Source: Clostridium paraputrificum
GTDB taxonomy: Bacteria > Bacillota > Clostridia > Clostridiales > Clostridiaceae
DNA: 64,000 bases
NCBI RefSeq assembly: GCF_900447045.1
Contig: NZ_UAWH01000014.1
Coordinates: forward strand, 202,501-266,500
Direction: 5' to 3'
Both the position numbers and the translations under genes were made by a program. How positions within the stretch are numbered: the stretch's first letter is position 1; every line of letters starts with the position of its first letter. Under the pieces are notes generated by a model that worked only from the letters and a program-made list of their open reading frames with translations, was not told the origin of the DNA and made no database searches. Below are positions 53,681 to 62,132 of the stretch, piece by piece.

Positions 53681-53716
53681 AGGTGTTTCAAATATATAAA
53701 TTTGAGGCACCTTTTT
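53681..53716 (+). terminator. Rho-independent terminator
   Basis: AGGTGTTTCAAAT pairs with ATTTGAGGCACCT (one G:T) around a short loop, followed by TTTTTAT. It ends the prkA-to-acidic-protein region. Confidence 0.85.
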
Positions 53717-53779
53717 ATATATACATTAAAATGAATTCGTAGAATATATTTTAATATATAAATGTTTAGGAGTTAAGGA

Positions 53780-54109
53780 ATGGGATATGATAGTTTAATA
53801 AGAAGTCACTATGAAGATTTAAATAATATGAGTACTATGTTAAGAAATTATATAGAAATATATAGGTTACTAATAAGTAGTACAGTAGATTTACATGCTA
53901 CATCAGTAATAAAAAAGAGTGAAATAAAGCATGCTTTAGAAAGAATAGATGATGTTGGAGAGCTTATAGATGATTTATTAAAGACAATAAAAAAGTGTGA
54001 AGGTTCTTATGTAAAATATTGTTCACTAAAAAATGAGGTTATAGTCGCTAATACACAAAAAGAGAGTATATTAACAGAAATACATGATGATATAGATTAC
54101 CACAATTAG
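53780..54109 (+). CDS. Uncharacterised small helical protein
   Basis: A 109-residue, largely helical protein (YEDLNNMSTMLRNYIEIY, HALERIDDVGELIDDLLKTI). There is no signal peptide, Cys cluster or membrane segment. I do not recognise it. A ribosome binding site TTAGGAG lies before the ATG. It sits between two terminators as a single gene. A coiled-coil or small adaptor role would be a guess. Confidence 0.65.
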   Translation: MGYDSLIRSHYEDLNNMSTMLRNYIEIYRLLISSTVDLHATSVIKKSEIKHALERIDDVGELIDDLLKTIKKCEGSYVKYCSLKNEVIVANTQKESILTEIHDDIDYHN

Positions 54110-54111
54110 AT

Positions 54112-54150
54112 ATAAATAAAGAATTCTGTAGAACAGAATTCTTTATTTAT
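54112..54150. terminator. Bidirectional terminator with 18-bp perfect stem
   Basis: ATAAATAAAGAATTCTGT and its exact complement flank the 3-nt loop AGA, between the small helical protein gene and the convergent pssA. Confidence 0.9.
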
Positions 54151-54168
54151 ATAAATTAAAAACTTAAG

Positions 54169-54690
54169 TTAAATCTTTTTAAGATGTATTTTGCTAACCA
54201 TTAAGTAAGCACCTAAAATCATAAAAATAATAGCTAAAAATACTGGTGCTTGTGCATAGTTCGCAATTAAAGCGAATGCAGCAAGGAAGCAACCTGTAAT
54301 TGTTATAGGAACACCTGTAAAAACACCATCAAAGGAAGATGTATTATATCTTGCTAATCTATATGCACCACAGATTGGGAAAGCAATTAAAAGTATTATT
54401 CCTAAAATTCCCTTTGGTCCAAAAGTATTTAAATTAAATAATATATATATTAATACAGATGGAGCTACACCAAAAGATACTAAATCAGCTAATGAGTCTA
54501 GTTCTTTTCCTAAGTCGCTTGATACTTGTAGAAATCTAGCAACTCTTCCATCGTACCTATCAACTAAACCAGCTATAAGTATGAAAATACTTGCTAAAAC
54601 ATATTGTTTTTCAAAAGTTGAAAGTAGTGAAAATACACCACATGACAAGTTAATGAAAGTAAATATGTTAGGAATACAGCTTTTTCTCAT
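54169..54690 (-). CDS. pssA: CDP-diacylglycerol-serine O-phosphatidyltransferase
   Basis: A 173-residue CDP-alcohol phosphatidyltransferase that makes phosphatidylserine. The family motif DG-x2-AR-x8-G-x3-D-x3-D is visible as DGRVARFLQVSSDLGKELDS (about 44-63), preceded by ILIAGLVDRY. Several hydrophobic helices follow. A phosphatidylserine decarboxylase gene is not adjacent. It is convergent with the helical protein and divergent from the lipid kinase, both lipid-related but on opposite strands. Confidence 0.92.
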   Translation of the reverse strand: MRKSCIPNIFTFINLSCGVFSLLSTFEKQYVLASIFILIAGLVDRYDGRVARFLQVSSDLGKELDSLADLVSFGVAPSVLIYILFNLNTFGPKGILGIILLIAFPICGAYRLARYNTSSFDGVFTGVPITITGCFLAAFALIANYAQAPVFLAIIFMILGAYLMVSKIHLKKI

Positions 54691-54833
54691 ATAATCACTC
54701 CTAAAATTACTTTTGTTTACAATGAATAATTATATCATATAAATTAATATAATATAAGAGGAAATATACATTTAAGATAATCTTAATGTAGTTATAGTAA
54801 TCTTAAATTTTTATTAACTTAAAGAGGAGTTTC

Positions 54834-54862
54834 TCGACAATATTTGGTATTGGTGATATAAT
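54834..54862 (+). promoter_or_regulatory. Promoter of the lipid kinase gene
   Basis: TCGACA (54834-54839), a 17-bp spacer, and TATAAT (54857-54862), 32 bp before the start codon. Confidence 0.65.
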
Positions 54863-54894
54863 CCTCTGTAGTATTATTAGAGCGGAGGTATATT

Positions 54895-55773
54895 ATGAAA
54901 AAGGTTAGGTTCATATATAACCCATACTCAGGTGAAAATATTATATTACATGAATTAGATAAAGTAATGAAGTTGCATCAAGAAAAAGGATATCAAGTAG
55001 TTCCATATAGAATACAAAAAGATAAGGATATTGATGAAGCTTTTGACATTATAGATAAAGATTATAATTATGTATTAGTTGCTGGTGGTGACGGTACAGT
55101 AGACTCAGTGGTTAATGCAATGATGAACAGAGGAATTGATTTACCAATAGGAATACTACCAGTTGGTACGGCAAATGATTTTGGTAAGTTTATAGGTATT
55201 CCTTCAGATGTTACAAAGGCATGTAATCAAATACTTGAATCTGAGCCGAAAGCGGTTGATATAGGAAAAATAAATGATAAGTACTTTATAAATGTAGCAA
55301 GTTCAGGATTGTTTACAGATGTATCTCAAAAAACTGACTTGAACTTAAAAAATACAATAGGGAAACTTGCATATTATCTTAAGGGTATAGAGGAAATTCC
55401 TAATTTTAGAAGATTAAAGGTTCACTTAAAATCTAAGGAAGTAGATTTTGATGGTGAAATGTATTTAATACTTGTTTTTAATGGACAGACAGCAGGAAAC
55501 TTTAAGTTAGCAACTAGAGCTGATGTTAATGATGGATATCTTGATGTTATTATGATAAAGGCAGTACCAATAATAGAGATATTACCTTTATTTATAAAGA
55601 TACTTAAGGGAGAGCATTTAGATTCAGATAAAGTAATATATTTTAAAACTGATGATATTTTAATTGAGTCAGAGGAAGATATTGTTGTTGATATTGATGG
55701 AGAAAAGGGACCAGATTTTCCACTAAGAATTAGATGTATAAAAGGTGGAATAAAAGTTTTAGGAATAAAATAG
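54895..55773 (+). CDS. YegS/DgkB-type lipid kinase
   Basis: A 292-residue diacylglycerol-kinase-fold protein. The motifs FIYNPYSGEN, VLVAGGDGTVDSVVNAMM and GILPVGTANDFGKF are those of the DAGK catalytic domain, and the C-terminal domain has VDIDGEKGPDFPLRIRCIKGG. It phosphorylates diacylglycerol or a related lipid. The ribosome binding site is CGGAGG. Close to pssA, which is on the other strand. Confidence 0.92.
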   Translation: MKKVRFIYNPYSGENIILHELDKVMKLHQEKGYQVVPYRIQKDKDIDEAFDIIDKDYNYVLVAGGDGTVDSVVNAMMNRGIDLPIGILPVGTANDFGKFIGIPSDVTKACNQILESEPKAVDIGKINDKYFINVASSGLFTDVSQKTDLNLKNTIGKLAYYLKGIEEIPNFRRLKVHLKSKEVDFDGEMYLILVFNGQTAGNFKLATRADVNDGYLDVIMIKAVPIIEILPLFIKILKGEHLDSDKVIYFKTDDILIESEEDIVVDIDGEKGPDFPLRIRCIKGGIKVLGIK

Positions 55774-55825
55774 TATATTTTTTAATAATTATAAGTAACA
55801 GTAGAGTAAGTTAGGAGTGTTCAGA

Positions 55826-56470
55826 GTGAATTTAGCCTATTATATTTTCTTGTTACTTATAATTTTTTTGCTTATTTTCTTAATGAAAAAGAATTTGAAG
55901 GTTTCTCCAAAGAAGATAAAAGCATATATGATGGTGGTAATGAGTCTTTTTGTTTTAAGATACATAGGGTTATTTTTGTTATGCATAATGAAAGATGGTA
56001 GATTTGTATATATGTTAAAGCCATTACTATTTTTAAATCATCTTGCAATACCATTAATGATTTTAGCTTTGGCGTATGTATATTTAAGATGGGATAAGTT
56101 GAGTTTTAACATCAACTACATTATTGCAGTAGTATTAGTTATATTATATGTGGCAACAATGTTTACTATGAAGGGGAAGGTTGTCTTTAATCCTATTTAT
56201 GGATATGTAATAAAGATATATAACGAAACAGCATTATTTTTAGGTTCATTAGTAATCATTGGGAGTCTTTTAATTTATTGTGTATATTTTTTAGATAAAC
56301 CCCATAACAATAAAAAAGGTATGATATATTTAATAATTGCATCATTAGTGGTAATATTAGAGAATATATTGTATTTGGGAGGGCTAAGATTATTTCCATA
56401 TCCCATTTTTGGTGATGGAATATTTCTTATGATAATGGGATTTGCAATAAACACCTTTAAAAAGTTATGA
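55826..56470 (+). CDS. Uncharacterised polytopic membrane protein
   Basis: About 214 residues with six or seven hydrophobic helices (YYIFLLLIIFLLIFLM, IIAVVLVILYVATMF, GMIYLIIASLVVILENI). No family is recognised and no catalytic motif is visible. A GTG start at 55826 lies 8 nt after TTAGGAG; the earlier GTG at 55817 overlaps that site. It may share a transcript with the lipid kinase (about 50 nt apart). Confidence 0.72.
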   Translation: MNLAYYIFLLLIIFLLIFLMKKNLKVSPKKIKAYMMVVMSLFVLRYIGLFLLCIMKDGRFVYMLKPLLFLNHLAIPLMILALAYVYLRWDKLSFNINYIIAVVLVILYVATMFTMKGKVVFNPIYGYVIKIYNETALFLGSLVIIGSLLIYCVYFLDKPHNNKKGMIYLIIASLVVILENILYLGGLRLFPYPIFGDGIFLMIMGFAINTFKKL

Positions 56471-56490
56471 ATTAATTAATAACTTTGGTT

Positions 56491-56516
56491 AAAACTTTGC
56501 TTTTGCAAAGTTTTTT
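56491..56516 (+). terminator. Rho-independent terminator of the lipid kinase/membrane protein unit
   Basis: The stem AAAACTTTGC/GCAAAGTTTT with loop TTTT, followed by TTATTT. Confidence 0.88.
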
Positions 56517-56532
56517 ATTTTTATAGAATTAA

Positions 56533-56557
56533 AGAGAAATTGCAAAGCAATTTCTCT
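56533..56557 (-). terminator. Rho-independent terminator of the ygiQ gene
   Basis: The perfect 11-bp stem AGAGAAATTGC/GCAATTTCTCT with a 3-nt loop; on the minus strand it is followed by TTTAATT. It lies 17 nt beyond the stop. Confidence 0.8.
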
Positions 56558-56573
56558 CCTTATTAATTATTTA

Positions 56574-58508
56574 TTACCTGTTTCTTTTCTTTCTAGAAGA
56601 TTTACTATGATTTGATTTTCTTTTAGGAGCATCTTCATTACTTCTAGTATTATTTTGTATTTTTTTAGAAATGTTAGATTTTACTTTTTTTCCACTATTA
56701 TTTCTTGGTGGTTTTGCAGGTATTAAGCAATCTTTTCCACTACCAATTAAATCTTCTCTACCAGCTTTAATTAAAGCTTTTTTAACTATTTCATAGTTCT
56801 TAGGAACTCCAAATTGAATTAGAGCTCTTTGCATATTTTTTTCTTCTTGAGTTTTTGGAGTATATACCTTTTCTCCTGTTAATGGATTATATCCTATATA
56901 GTATATTGTTGTAGATAAGCTACCTGGTGTAGGGTAGAAATCTTGAACTTGTTCAGGTGTATATCCCATGCTTTTAACATATTGAGCTAACTCAATTGCA
57001 GCATTTAAATCTGATCCAGGGTGAGAAGACATTAAATAAGGAACTAAATATTGCTTTTTACCTAGTTTCTTGTTTATATCAAAATATTTATTAACAAATC
57101 TATCATACACTTCTCTTGTTGGTTTACCCATTTGAGCTAAAACTCTAGGAGTAACATGCTCAGGAGCAACCTTTAGTTGTCCGCTTATATGATGCTCACA
57201 TAATTCTTTAAAAAATGTATCATCTTTATCATGAATCATATAATCATATCTTAAACCTGAACGAACAAATACCTTTTTAATTCCTTTTATAGATCTAACC
57301 CTTCTTAAAACAGATAAGTATTCATTATGATCTATAATAAGATTTTTACATGGTTTTGGGAACATACATTGTTTATGTTTGCAAGCACCATGCTCTTTTT
57401 GAACATTACAAGCTCTGTGTCTAAAGTCAGCTGTTGGTCCACCAACATCATGAATATATCCCTTAAAATCAGGTAAAGTTGTAAGAAGTTTTGCTTCTTC
57501 AACAATTGAATCCCCATCTCTAGTTTGGATTATTCTACCTTGGTGGAAAGTTAAGGCACAGAATGAACATGAACCATAACACCCTCTATGACTTGTAATA
57601 GAAAACTTAACTTCTTGTATAGCTGGGATTCCCCCTAGTTTTTCATAACAAGGGTGATAGGTTCTCATAAAAGGTAAATCATATGTAAAGTTCATTTCCT
57701 CATTAGTTAAAGGAACTTGAGGTGGATTTTGAACTAAATATCTATCACCATGTTTTTGTATTATTCCATTTCCTCTAATAGGGTCTTGTTCATAGTATTC
57801 AACTTTAAATGCATCACCATAAGCAGTTGTATCTGTAGATACTTCCTCAAAAGAAGGTACAGTTATATATTTATCTAAGCCTAAGGTATCCTTTGTTAAA
57901 TAACAAGTCCCTCTAATGCCTGTTAAACTATTTGCACTCGCACCATATTTAAACATTTCAGCTATTTGAACAATAGTCTTTTCACCCATACCATATATTA
58001 AAAGGTCTGCTTTAGAATCAACTAAAATACTTCTTCTAACTTTATTGTCCCAGTAGTCATAATGAGCAAATCTTCTTAAGCTTGCTTCTATACCTCCAAT
58101 AACTATTGGTACATCTTTATAGGCTTCTCTTACTCTATTACAATAAACTATTACAGCTCTATCTGGTCTGTATCCACTTTTACCACCTGGAGAGTAAAAA
58201 TCGTCATGTCTTTTCTTCTTAGCAGCAGTATAATGGTTAACCATAGAATCTATATTTCCAGAGTTAACAAGGAAGGCATACTTAGGCTTACCAAGTTTTT
58301 TAAAGTCGTCTGCATTGTTCCAATTTGGTTGAGCAATAACGCCAACTTTAAATCCTTGTGCCTCTAAAGTACGTCCAATAATTGCTGTACCAAAGGATGG
58401 ATGGTCTACATATGCATCTCCTGTAACTATAATAAAGTCTAATTGTTCTATATTTCTTTTTAATAAATCTTCTTTACAAATAGGTAAAAAATCTTTAGCT
58501 AATTTCAT
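56574..58508 (-). CDS. YgiQ family radical SAM protein
   Basis: A 644-residue protein. The N-terminal region resembles a B12-binding-like fold ([20 protein letters not shown]). The radical SAM core has the cluster motif CYGSCSFC, that is CxxxCxxC. The C-terminus is a basic Lys/Arg/Ser-rich tail of about 45 residues. The family is widespread in anaerobes, but the reaction is unknown. It is a single gene, divergent from the MgtE-N/CBS gene. Confidence 0.92.
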   Translation of the reverse strand: MKLAKDFLPICKEDLLKRNIEQLDFIIVTGDAYVDHPSFGTAIIGRTLEAQGFKVGVIAQPNWNNADDFKKLGKPKYAFLVNSGNIDSMVNHYTAAKKKRHDDFYSPGGKSGYRPDRAVIVYCNRVREAYKDVPIVIGGIEASLRRFAHYDYWDNKVRRSILVDSKADLLIYGMGEKTIVQIAEMFKYGASANSLTGIRGTCYLTKDTLGLDKYITVPSFEEVSTDTTAYGDAFKVEYYEQDPIRGNGIIQKHGDRYLVQNPPQVPLTNEEMNFTYDLPFMRTYHPCYEKLGGIPAIQEVKFSITSHRGCYGSCSFCALTFHQGRIIQTRDGDSIVEEAKLLTTLPDFKGYIHDVGGPTADFRHRACNVQKEHGACKHKQCMFPKPCKNLIIDHNEYLSVLRRVRSIKGIKKVFVRSGLRYDYMIHDKDDTFFKELCEHHISGQLKVAPEHVTPRVLAQMGKPTREVYDRFVNKYFDINKKLGKKQYLVPYLMSSHPGSDLNAAIELAQYVKSMGYTPEQVQDFYPTPGSLSTTIYYIGYNPLTGEKVYTPKTQEEKNMQRALIQFGVPKNYEIVKKALIKAGREDLIGSGKDCLIPAKPPRNNSGKKVKSNISKKIQNNTRSNEDAPKRKSNHSKSSRKKRNR

Positions 58509-58611
58509 TTTAAAAACTCCAATTCAGATAAATTATTCCAAGAGGTTTCCACTAATTCTTGTCTACTTATATTAACATAGAGATTTTTCATTTACAAATG
58601 GGAAAAAGTTG

Positions 58612-58639
58612 TTTACTTTTAGAAGTCATATAATATAAT
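58612..58639 (+). promoter_or_regulatory. Candidate promoter of the MgtE-N/CBS gene leader
   Basis: TTTACT (58612-58617), a 16-bp spacer, and TATAAT (58634-58639). Transcription would begin near 58646, giving a leader of about 205 nt. A hairpin GCTGACAA/TTGTCAGC with loop CTA (58658-58676) is the first structure in the RNA. Confidence 0.5.
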
Positions 58640-58726
58640 AAATATTGAAGGATAAGTGCTGACAACTATTGTCAGCTATTTTTGAGTATAACTATATTTG
58701 GAATTTTTAAACATAAAAGGTGGTGT

Positions 58727-58806
58727 AAATAATGGAGGGTGGGCCTCAGCATAGGTCATTGCCAAAACTGAATAAAAGTAAACCTAGAGGAAGCTCTACA
58801 TTATTT
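58727..58806 (+). ncRNA. Candidate riboswitch aptamer (M-box-like, compact)
   Basis: A closing helix AAATAATG/CATTATTT (58727-58734 with 58799-58806) encloses GAG/CTC and the inner stems CCTC/GAGG and TAGGT/ACCTA. The sequence GGGTGGGCCTCAGC, ATTGCCAAAACTG, and the closing AGCTCTAC resemble the ends and core of the Mg2+-sensing M-box as I remember it, but the middle is far shorter than in the classical M-box. The downstream gene carries an MgtE-type domain, which supports a Mg2+ link. The class is not proven. Confidence 0.45.
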
Positions 58807-58847
58807 ATAAATTTATAATGTTCTTCCTCTAGATAATAAGGAGGAAG
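58784..58847 (+). promoter_or_regulatory. Antisequestor/sequestor switch at the ribosome binding site
   Basis: CTAGAGGAAG (58784-58793) can pair with CTTCCTCTAG (58823-58832), with ACATTAT/ATAATGT extending the hairpin. Alternatively CTTCCTC (58823-58829) can pair with GAGGAAG (58841-58847), which contains the ribosome binding site of the gene. The two pairings exclude each other. The aptamer closing helix also competes for 58799-58804. Confidence 0.6.
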
Positions 58848-58851
58848 CGTT

Positions 58852-60114
58852 ATGAAGAGACTATCAGTTTTTCTATATTCACAGATACTAGGAAAAAATA
58901 TCTATGATGAGTTTAATGATGTTTTAGGTTCCCTAAAAGATATTTATGTAACTACTGATGAAGGATATCCAAGAGTAATCGGATATAAGGTGAAAAAAGA
59001 TGGTTCCACATTTAACTATGAGTTTAAGAGCATAGGTGTTTACGATGATAATGGAAGAATTGTTATAAAGACAGTAGGTAGTAGGGAAATATTAGCTAGA
59101 ACTTATACTTATTTATTATCTAGGAATTTATTAGATAAGAATATAGTAGATATTAACGGTAAACAGGTTGTTAGAGTTAATGATATGAGAATGGCTGAAA
59201 TTGCTGGAGAGTATAGAGTTGTAGCTGTAGAAACAGGACCATTGGCTAAATTCAGAAGAATGGGCATGAGTGGTGTTGGTAAGGTGTTATATAAGTTCCT
59301 AAAGAAAGATTATGAAGATAAGATATTAATGTGGGATGATGTTGAGTCTATAGAAATGGTTAATAATAACCTGCAGTTATCAAAGTCTTATAAGAAATTA
59401 ACAGCCTTACATCCAGCTGATTTAGCTGATATATTAGAAGATCTAGATGAAAGTTCAAGAAGAGCATTATTTGAATCCTTAGATGAGGATTTAGCTGCTG
59501 AAACTTTCGAAGAAATTGAAGACGAATATAAAGGGAGCATAATTAAGGATTTATCAGAAGTTAAAACGGCTGAATTGCTAGAAAATATGGGTAATGATGA
59601 AATCGCTGATTTATTAGATGAATTAGATGAAGAAGAAAAAGAAAAGGTCTTAGTAAACTTGGAGCATGAGGATGCAGAAGAAGTACAAGAACTTTTAAGA
59701 TATGAAGATGAAACAGCAGGTAGTATAATGACAAAAGAATTTATTTCTTTTGGGCTAAATGTTACTGTAGAAGAAACAGTTGAAATACTTAAGGAAATGC
59801 AGCCTGATGAAGAAGTTATGTATTATATTTATGTAACTGATGAAGAAGATAAAATTAAAGGGTTAGTAATATTAAGAGATCTATTATTAAGTGATGGTAA
59901 GAAAAAGCTTTCAGAACTTATGGAAGAAAATATTACCACAGTTAAGCATACCGAATCTATAGAAGAAGTAATAGATAAGGCTGCTAAGTACGATTTATTA
60001 TCAACAGCTGTTGTAGATGAAGATAATAGGTTAATTGGTATAGTATTAATTCATGATATAATAGATGAAGAATTTTATCCATTATGGAAAAAGAAGAACA
60101 AATCAATTAAATAA
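58852..60114 (+). CDS. Soluble MgtE-N/CBS-domain protein with PRC-barrel-like N-terminus
   Basis: A 420-residue protein. Residues about 1-160 resemble two PRC-barrel-like units (GSLKDIYVTTDEGYPRVIGY). Residues about 185-280 match the MgtE N-domain with its helical Asp/Leu-rich repeats (LHPADLADILEDLDESSRRA, DEIADLLDELDEEEKEKVL). A pair of CBS domains follows (AGSIMTKEF; LSELMEENITTV). No transmembrane MgtE domain is present, so it is a sensor or regulator rather than a channel. Mg2+ or nucleotide binding is inferred. Confidence 0.88.
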   Translation: MKRLSVFLYSQILGKNIYDEFNDVLGSLKDIYVTTDEGYPRVIGYKVKKDGSTFNYEFKSIGVYDDNGRIVIKTVGSREILARTYTYLLSRNLLDKNIVDINGKQVVRVNDMRMAEIAGEYRVVAVETGPLAKFRRMGMSGVGKVLYKFLKKDYEDKILMWDDVESIEMVNNNLQLSKSYKKLTALHPADLADILEDLDESSRRALFESLDEDLAAETFEEIEDEYKGSIIKDLSEVKTAELLENMGNDEIADLLDELDEEEKEKVLVNLEHEDAEEVQELLRYEDETAGSIMTKEFISFGLNVTVEETVEILKEMQPDEEVMYYIYVTDEEDKIKGLVILRDLLLSDGKKKLSELMEENITTVKHTESIEEVIDKAAKYDLLSTAVVDEDNRLIGIVLIHDIIDEEFYPLWKKKNKSIK

Positions 60115-60126
60115 GGAGTAATTTAG

Positions 60127-60153
60127 AAGAGAAATTGTTTTACAGTTTCTCTT
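60127..60153 (+). terminator. Rho-independent terminator after the MgtE-N/CBS gene
   Basis: AAGAGAAATTG pairs with CAGTTTCTCTT (one mismatch) around a short loop, with a weak T-rich tail. Confidence 0.75.
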
Positions 60154-60184
60154 TGTTATTGTATAAAGAAAAAACAAAAAACTG

Positions 60185-60212
60185 TTGACAATTTCAGGAT
60201 AAAGCATATAAT
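60185..60212 (+). promoter_or_regulatory. Promoter of the cysK T-box leader
   Basis: TTGACA (60185-60190), a 16-bp spacer, and TATAAT (60207-60212). Transcription would begin near 60219. Confidence 0.8.
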
Positions 60213-60218
60213 AAGATT

Positions 60219-60502
60219 ATAAAGCATAGCAAAATACTCTGAATTAAAAACAGTGAAGAAGGAAAGTAACTTTTATGAGGTTTACAGAGAGAAAAGGTAG
60301 TTGAGAACTTTTCATCCATATTAATTGTGAAGTGCCCTTTGGAGTTGAGGTCTGAAATAGTAGTAAGATTTTCCGGGTTCACCCGTTATAGTGATAAGGT
60401 ATGTGCACGTACCTGATAAAAGAGTGGGATTTTTAAAATCCAATTAGAGTGGAACCGCGAATTTTACTTCGTCTCTATAATTAATAGAGCCGGGGTTTTT
60501 TT
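60219..60502 (+). ncRNA. T-box riboswitch, cysteine-specific
   Basis: The T-box bulge sequence TGGAACCGCG is at 60450-60459. Upstream lies a stem I region with the specifier candidate TGC (Cys) at 60333-60335, in GAAGTGCCC. The intrinsic terminator TCTCTAT...ATAGAGCC with GGGG and seven T ends near 60502. Uncharged tRNA-Cys would stabilise the antiterminator and turn on cysK-cysE. It occupies most of the 495-nt gap before cysK. Confidence 0.94.
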
Positions 60503-60517
60503 ATTTATAAAAAAGTT

Positions 60518-60561
60518 AGGATGAAAGTTTTAGCTAAACATTCCGGGATGGCTTTCACCCT
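60518..60561 (+). other. Inverted repeat between the T-box terminator and cysK
   Basis: AGGATGAAAG and CTTTCACCCT pair at 9 of 10 positions around a 24-nt loop that holds two small palindromes, TTTAGCTAAA and CATTCCGGGATG. There is no T-tract. Its role is unknown; it is not needed for the T-box itself. Confidence 0.5.
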
Positions 60562-60609
60562 AGGCAAAATAAAGATATTAATACAATAAATTTTAGGAGG
60601 TTTTTAAAC

Positions 60610-61518
60610 ATGATCTATAATGGAATATTAGAATTAGTAGGAAAAACACCAGTGCTTAAGGTGAATAGTTTAGTTGAAGAAAATAGTGCAGAGGTATATG
60701 TAAAGCTAGAAAAATTTAATCCAGGTGGTAGCGTTAAGGATAGGGCTGCTTTAGGAATGATTGAAAAGGCTGAAAAAGAAGGATTATTAAAACCAGGAGT
60801 AACAATAGTTGAGCCAACAAGTGGGAATACTGGAATAGGTTTAGCTATGATAGGAAAATTAAAGGGATATAAGGTTATAATAATTATGCCTGAAACAATG
60901 AGTAAAGAAAGAAGAGATTTAATCAAGGCATATGGAGCAGAGCTTGTATTAACAGAAGGTAGCAAGGGAATGAAAGGTGCTATAGAAAAAGCCCTAGAAT
61001 ATGAAAAACAAGGTGGATACTTTATTCCACAACAATTCGAAAATATAGCAAATCCAGAAAAGCACTATGCTACAACAGCAGAAGAAATATTTGAAGATAT
61101 AAATGATTTAGATTACTTTATTTCAGGAGTTGGAACAGGTGGAACTGTAACAGGTGTTGGAAAAAATTTAAAGGAAAAAATAAGTGGATTAAAGGTAGTT
61201 GCAGTTGAACCATCTAAATCACCAGTTTTAAGTGGAGGAAATCCAGGAGCACATAAGATACAAGGTATAGGGGCAGGATTTGTTCCGGGAAATTACGATA
61301 GTTCAATTATAGATGAAGTAGTACAAGTGACAGATGAAGATGCATTTAAAACTGCAAAAGACTTTGCTGCACAAGAAGGTGTATTAATAGGAATATCATC
61401 AGGAGCAGCAGTGTTTGCAGCAATAGAGTTAGCTAAGAAGGTAGGAAAGGGCAAGAAGATTCTTGCTATTGCTCCAGATGGAGGAGAAAAATATATATCA
61501 ATGGGTTTATATGACTAG
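60610..61518 (+). CDS. cysK: Cysteine synthase (O-acetylserine sulfhydrylase)
   Basis: A 302-residue PLP enzyme that makes cysteine from O-acetylserine and sulfide. The PLP Lys lies in [14 protein letters not shown] near residue 41, the substrate loop [14 protein letters not shown] near 68-81, and the cofactor phosphate loop [12 protein letters not shown] near 175-186. It is under T-box control and 20-30 nt upstream of cysE in the same operon. The start follows TAGGAGG. Confidence 0.97.
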   Translation: MIYNGILELVGKTPVLKVNSLVEENSAEVYVKLEKFNPGGSVKDRAALGMIEKAEKEGLLKPGVTIVEPTSGNTGIGLAMIGKLKGYKVIIIMPETMSKERRDLIKAYGAELVLTEGSKGMKGAIEKALEYEKQGGYFIPQQFENIANPEKHYATTAEEIFEDINDLDYFISGVGTGGTVTGVGKNLKEKISGLKVVAVEPSKSPVLSGGNPGAHKIQGIGAGFVPGNYDSSIIDEVVQVTDEDAFKTAKDFAAQEGVLIGISSGAAVFAAIELAKKVGKGKKILAIAPDGGEKYISMGLYD

Positions 61519-61544
61519 AAAATAGAAACAAAGGAGTTGTGGCA

Positions 61545-62129
61545 ATGTTCAAAACTTTAAATTATAACTTAAGCAGAATTGTAGAAAATGATCCAGCAGC
61601 AAGAAGCAAATTAGAAGTATTACTATTGTATCCATGTATTCATGTACAGATTGCTCATAAATTATCACATTTTTTATATAAGCATAAATGGTTTTTCTTA
61701 GCTAGATTAATATCGCAAATAGCTAGATTCTTTACTGGAATAGAGATTCATCCAGGTGCTACCATAGGTAAAGGCTTATGTATAGATCACGGAATGGGTG
61801 TTGTTATTGGAGAAACAGCAGAGATTGGTGACGATGTTTTAATTTATCATGGTGTAACACTTGGAGGAACAGGAAAAGATAAAGGGAAAAGGCATCCTAC
61901 TATAGGTAATGGAGTGGTAATAGGTGCAGGGGCTAAAGTATTAGGACCTATAAAAGTTGGAAATAATGCAAAGATAGGAGCTAATGCTGTAGTTGTTAAA
62001 GATGTTCCAGAAGGAGCAACAGCAGTAGGAATTCCAGCAAAAAATATTATTAGAACTAGTGCTACTATTATTGAAATAAGTGACTTTAGGGGAGCAAAGA
62101 AAAAAATATTTAATGATATGGTGATATAA
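61545..62129 (+). CDS. cysE: Serine O-acetyltransferase
   Basis: A 194-residue left-handed-beta-helix acetyltransferase that makes O-acetylserine for CysK. It shows the hexapeptide repeats [19 protein letters not shown] and [20 protein letters not shown], with the catalytic His in the HGMG region. A helical N-domain of about 60 residues precedes them. The ATG at 61545 follows AAAGGAG; a GTG just before it is close to the site. Second gene of the T-box operon. Confidence 0.96.
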   Translation: MFKTLNYNLSRIVENDPAARSKLEVLLLYPCIHVQIAHKLSHFLYKHKWFFLARLISQIARFFTGIEIHPGATIGKGLCIDHGMGVVIGETAEIGDDVLIYHGVTLGGTGKDKGKRHPTIGNGVVIGAGAKVLGPIKVGNNAKIGANAVVVKDVPEGATAVGIPAKNIIRTSATIIEISDFRGAKKKIFNDMVI

Positions 62130-62132
62130 AAA

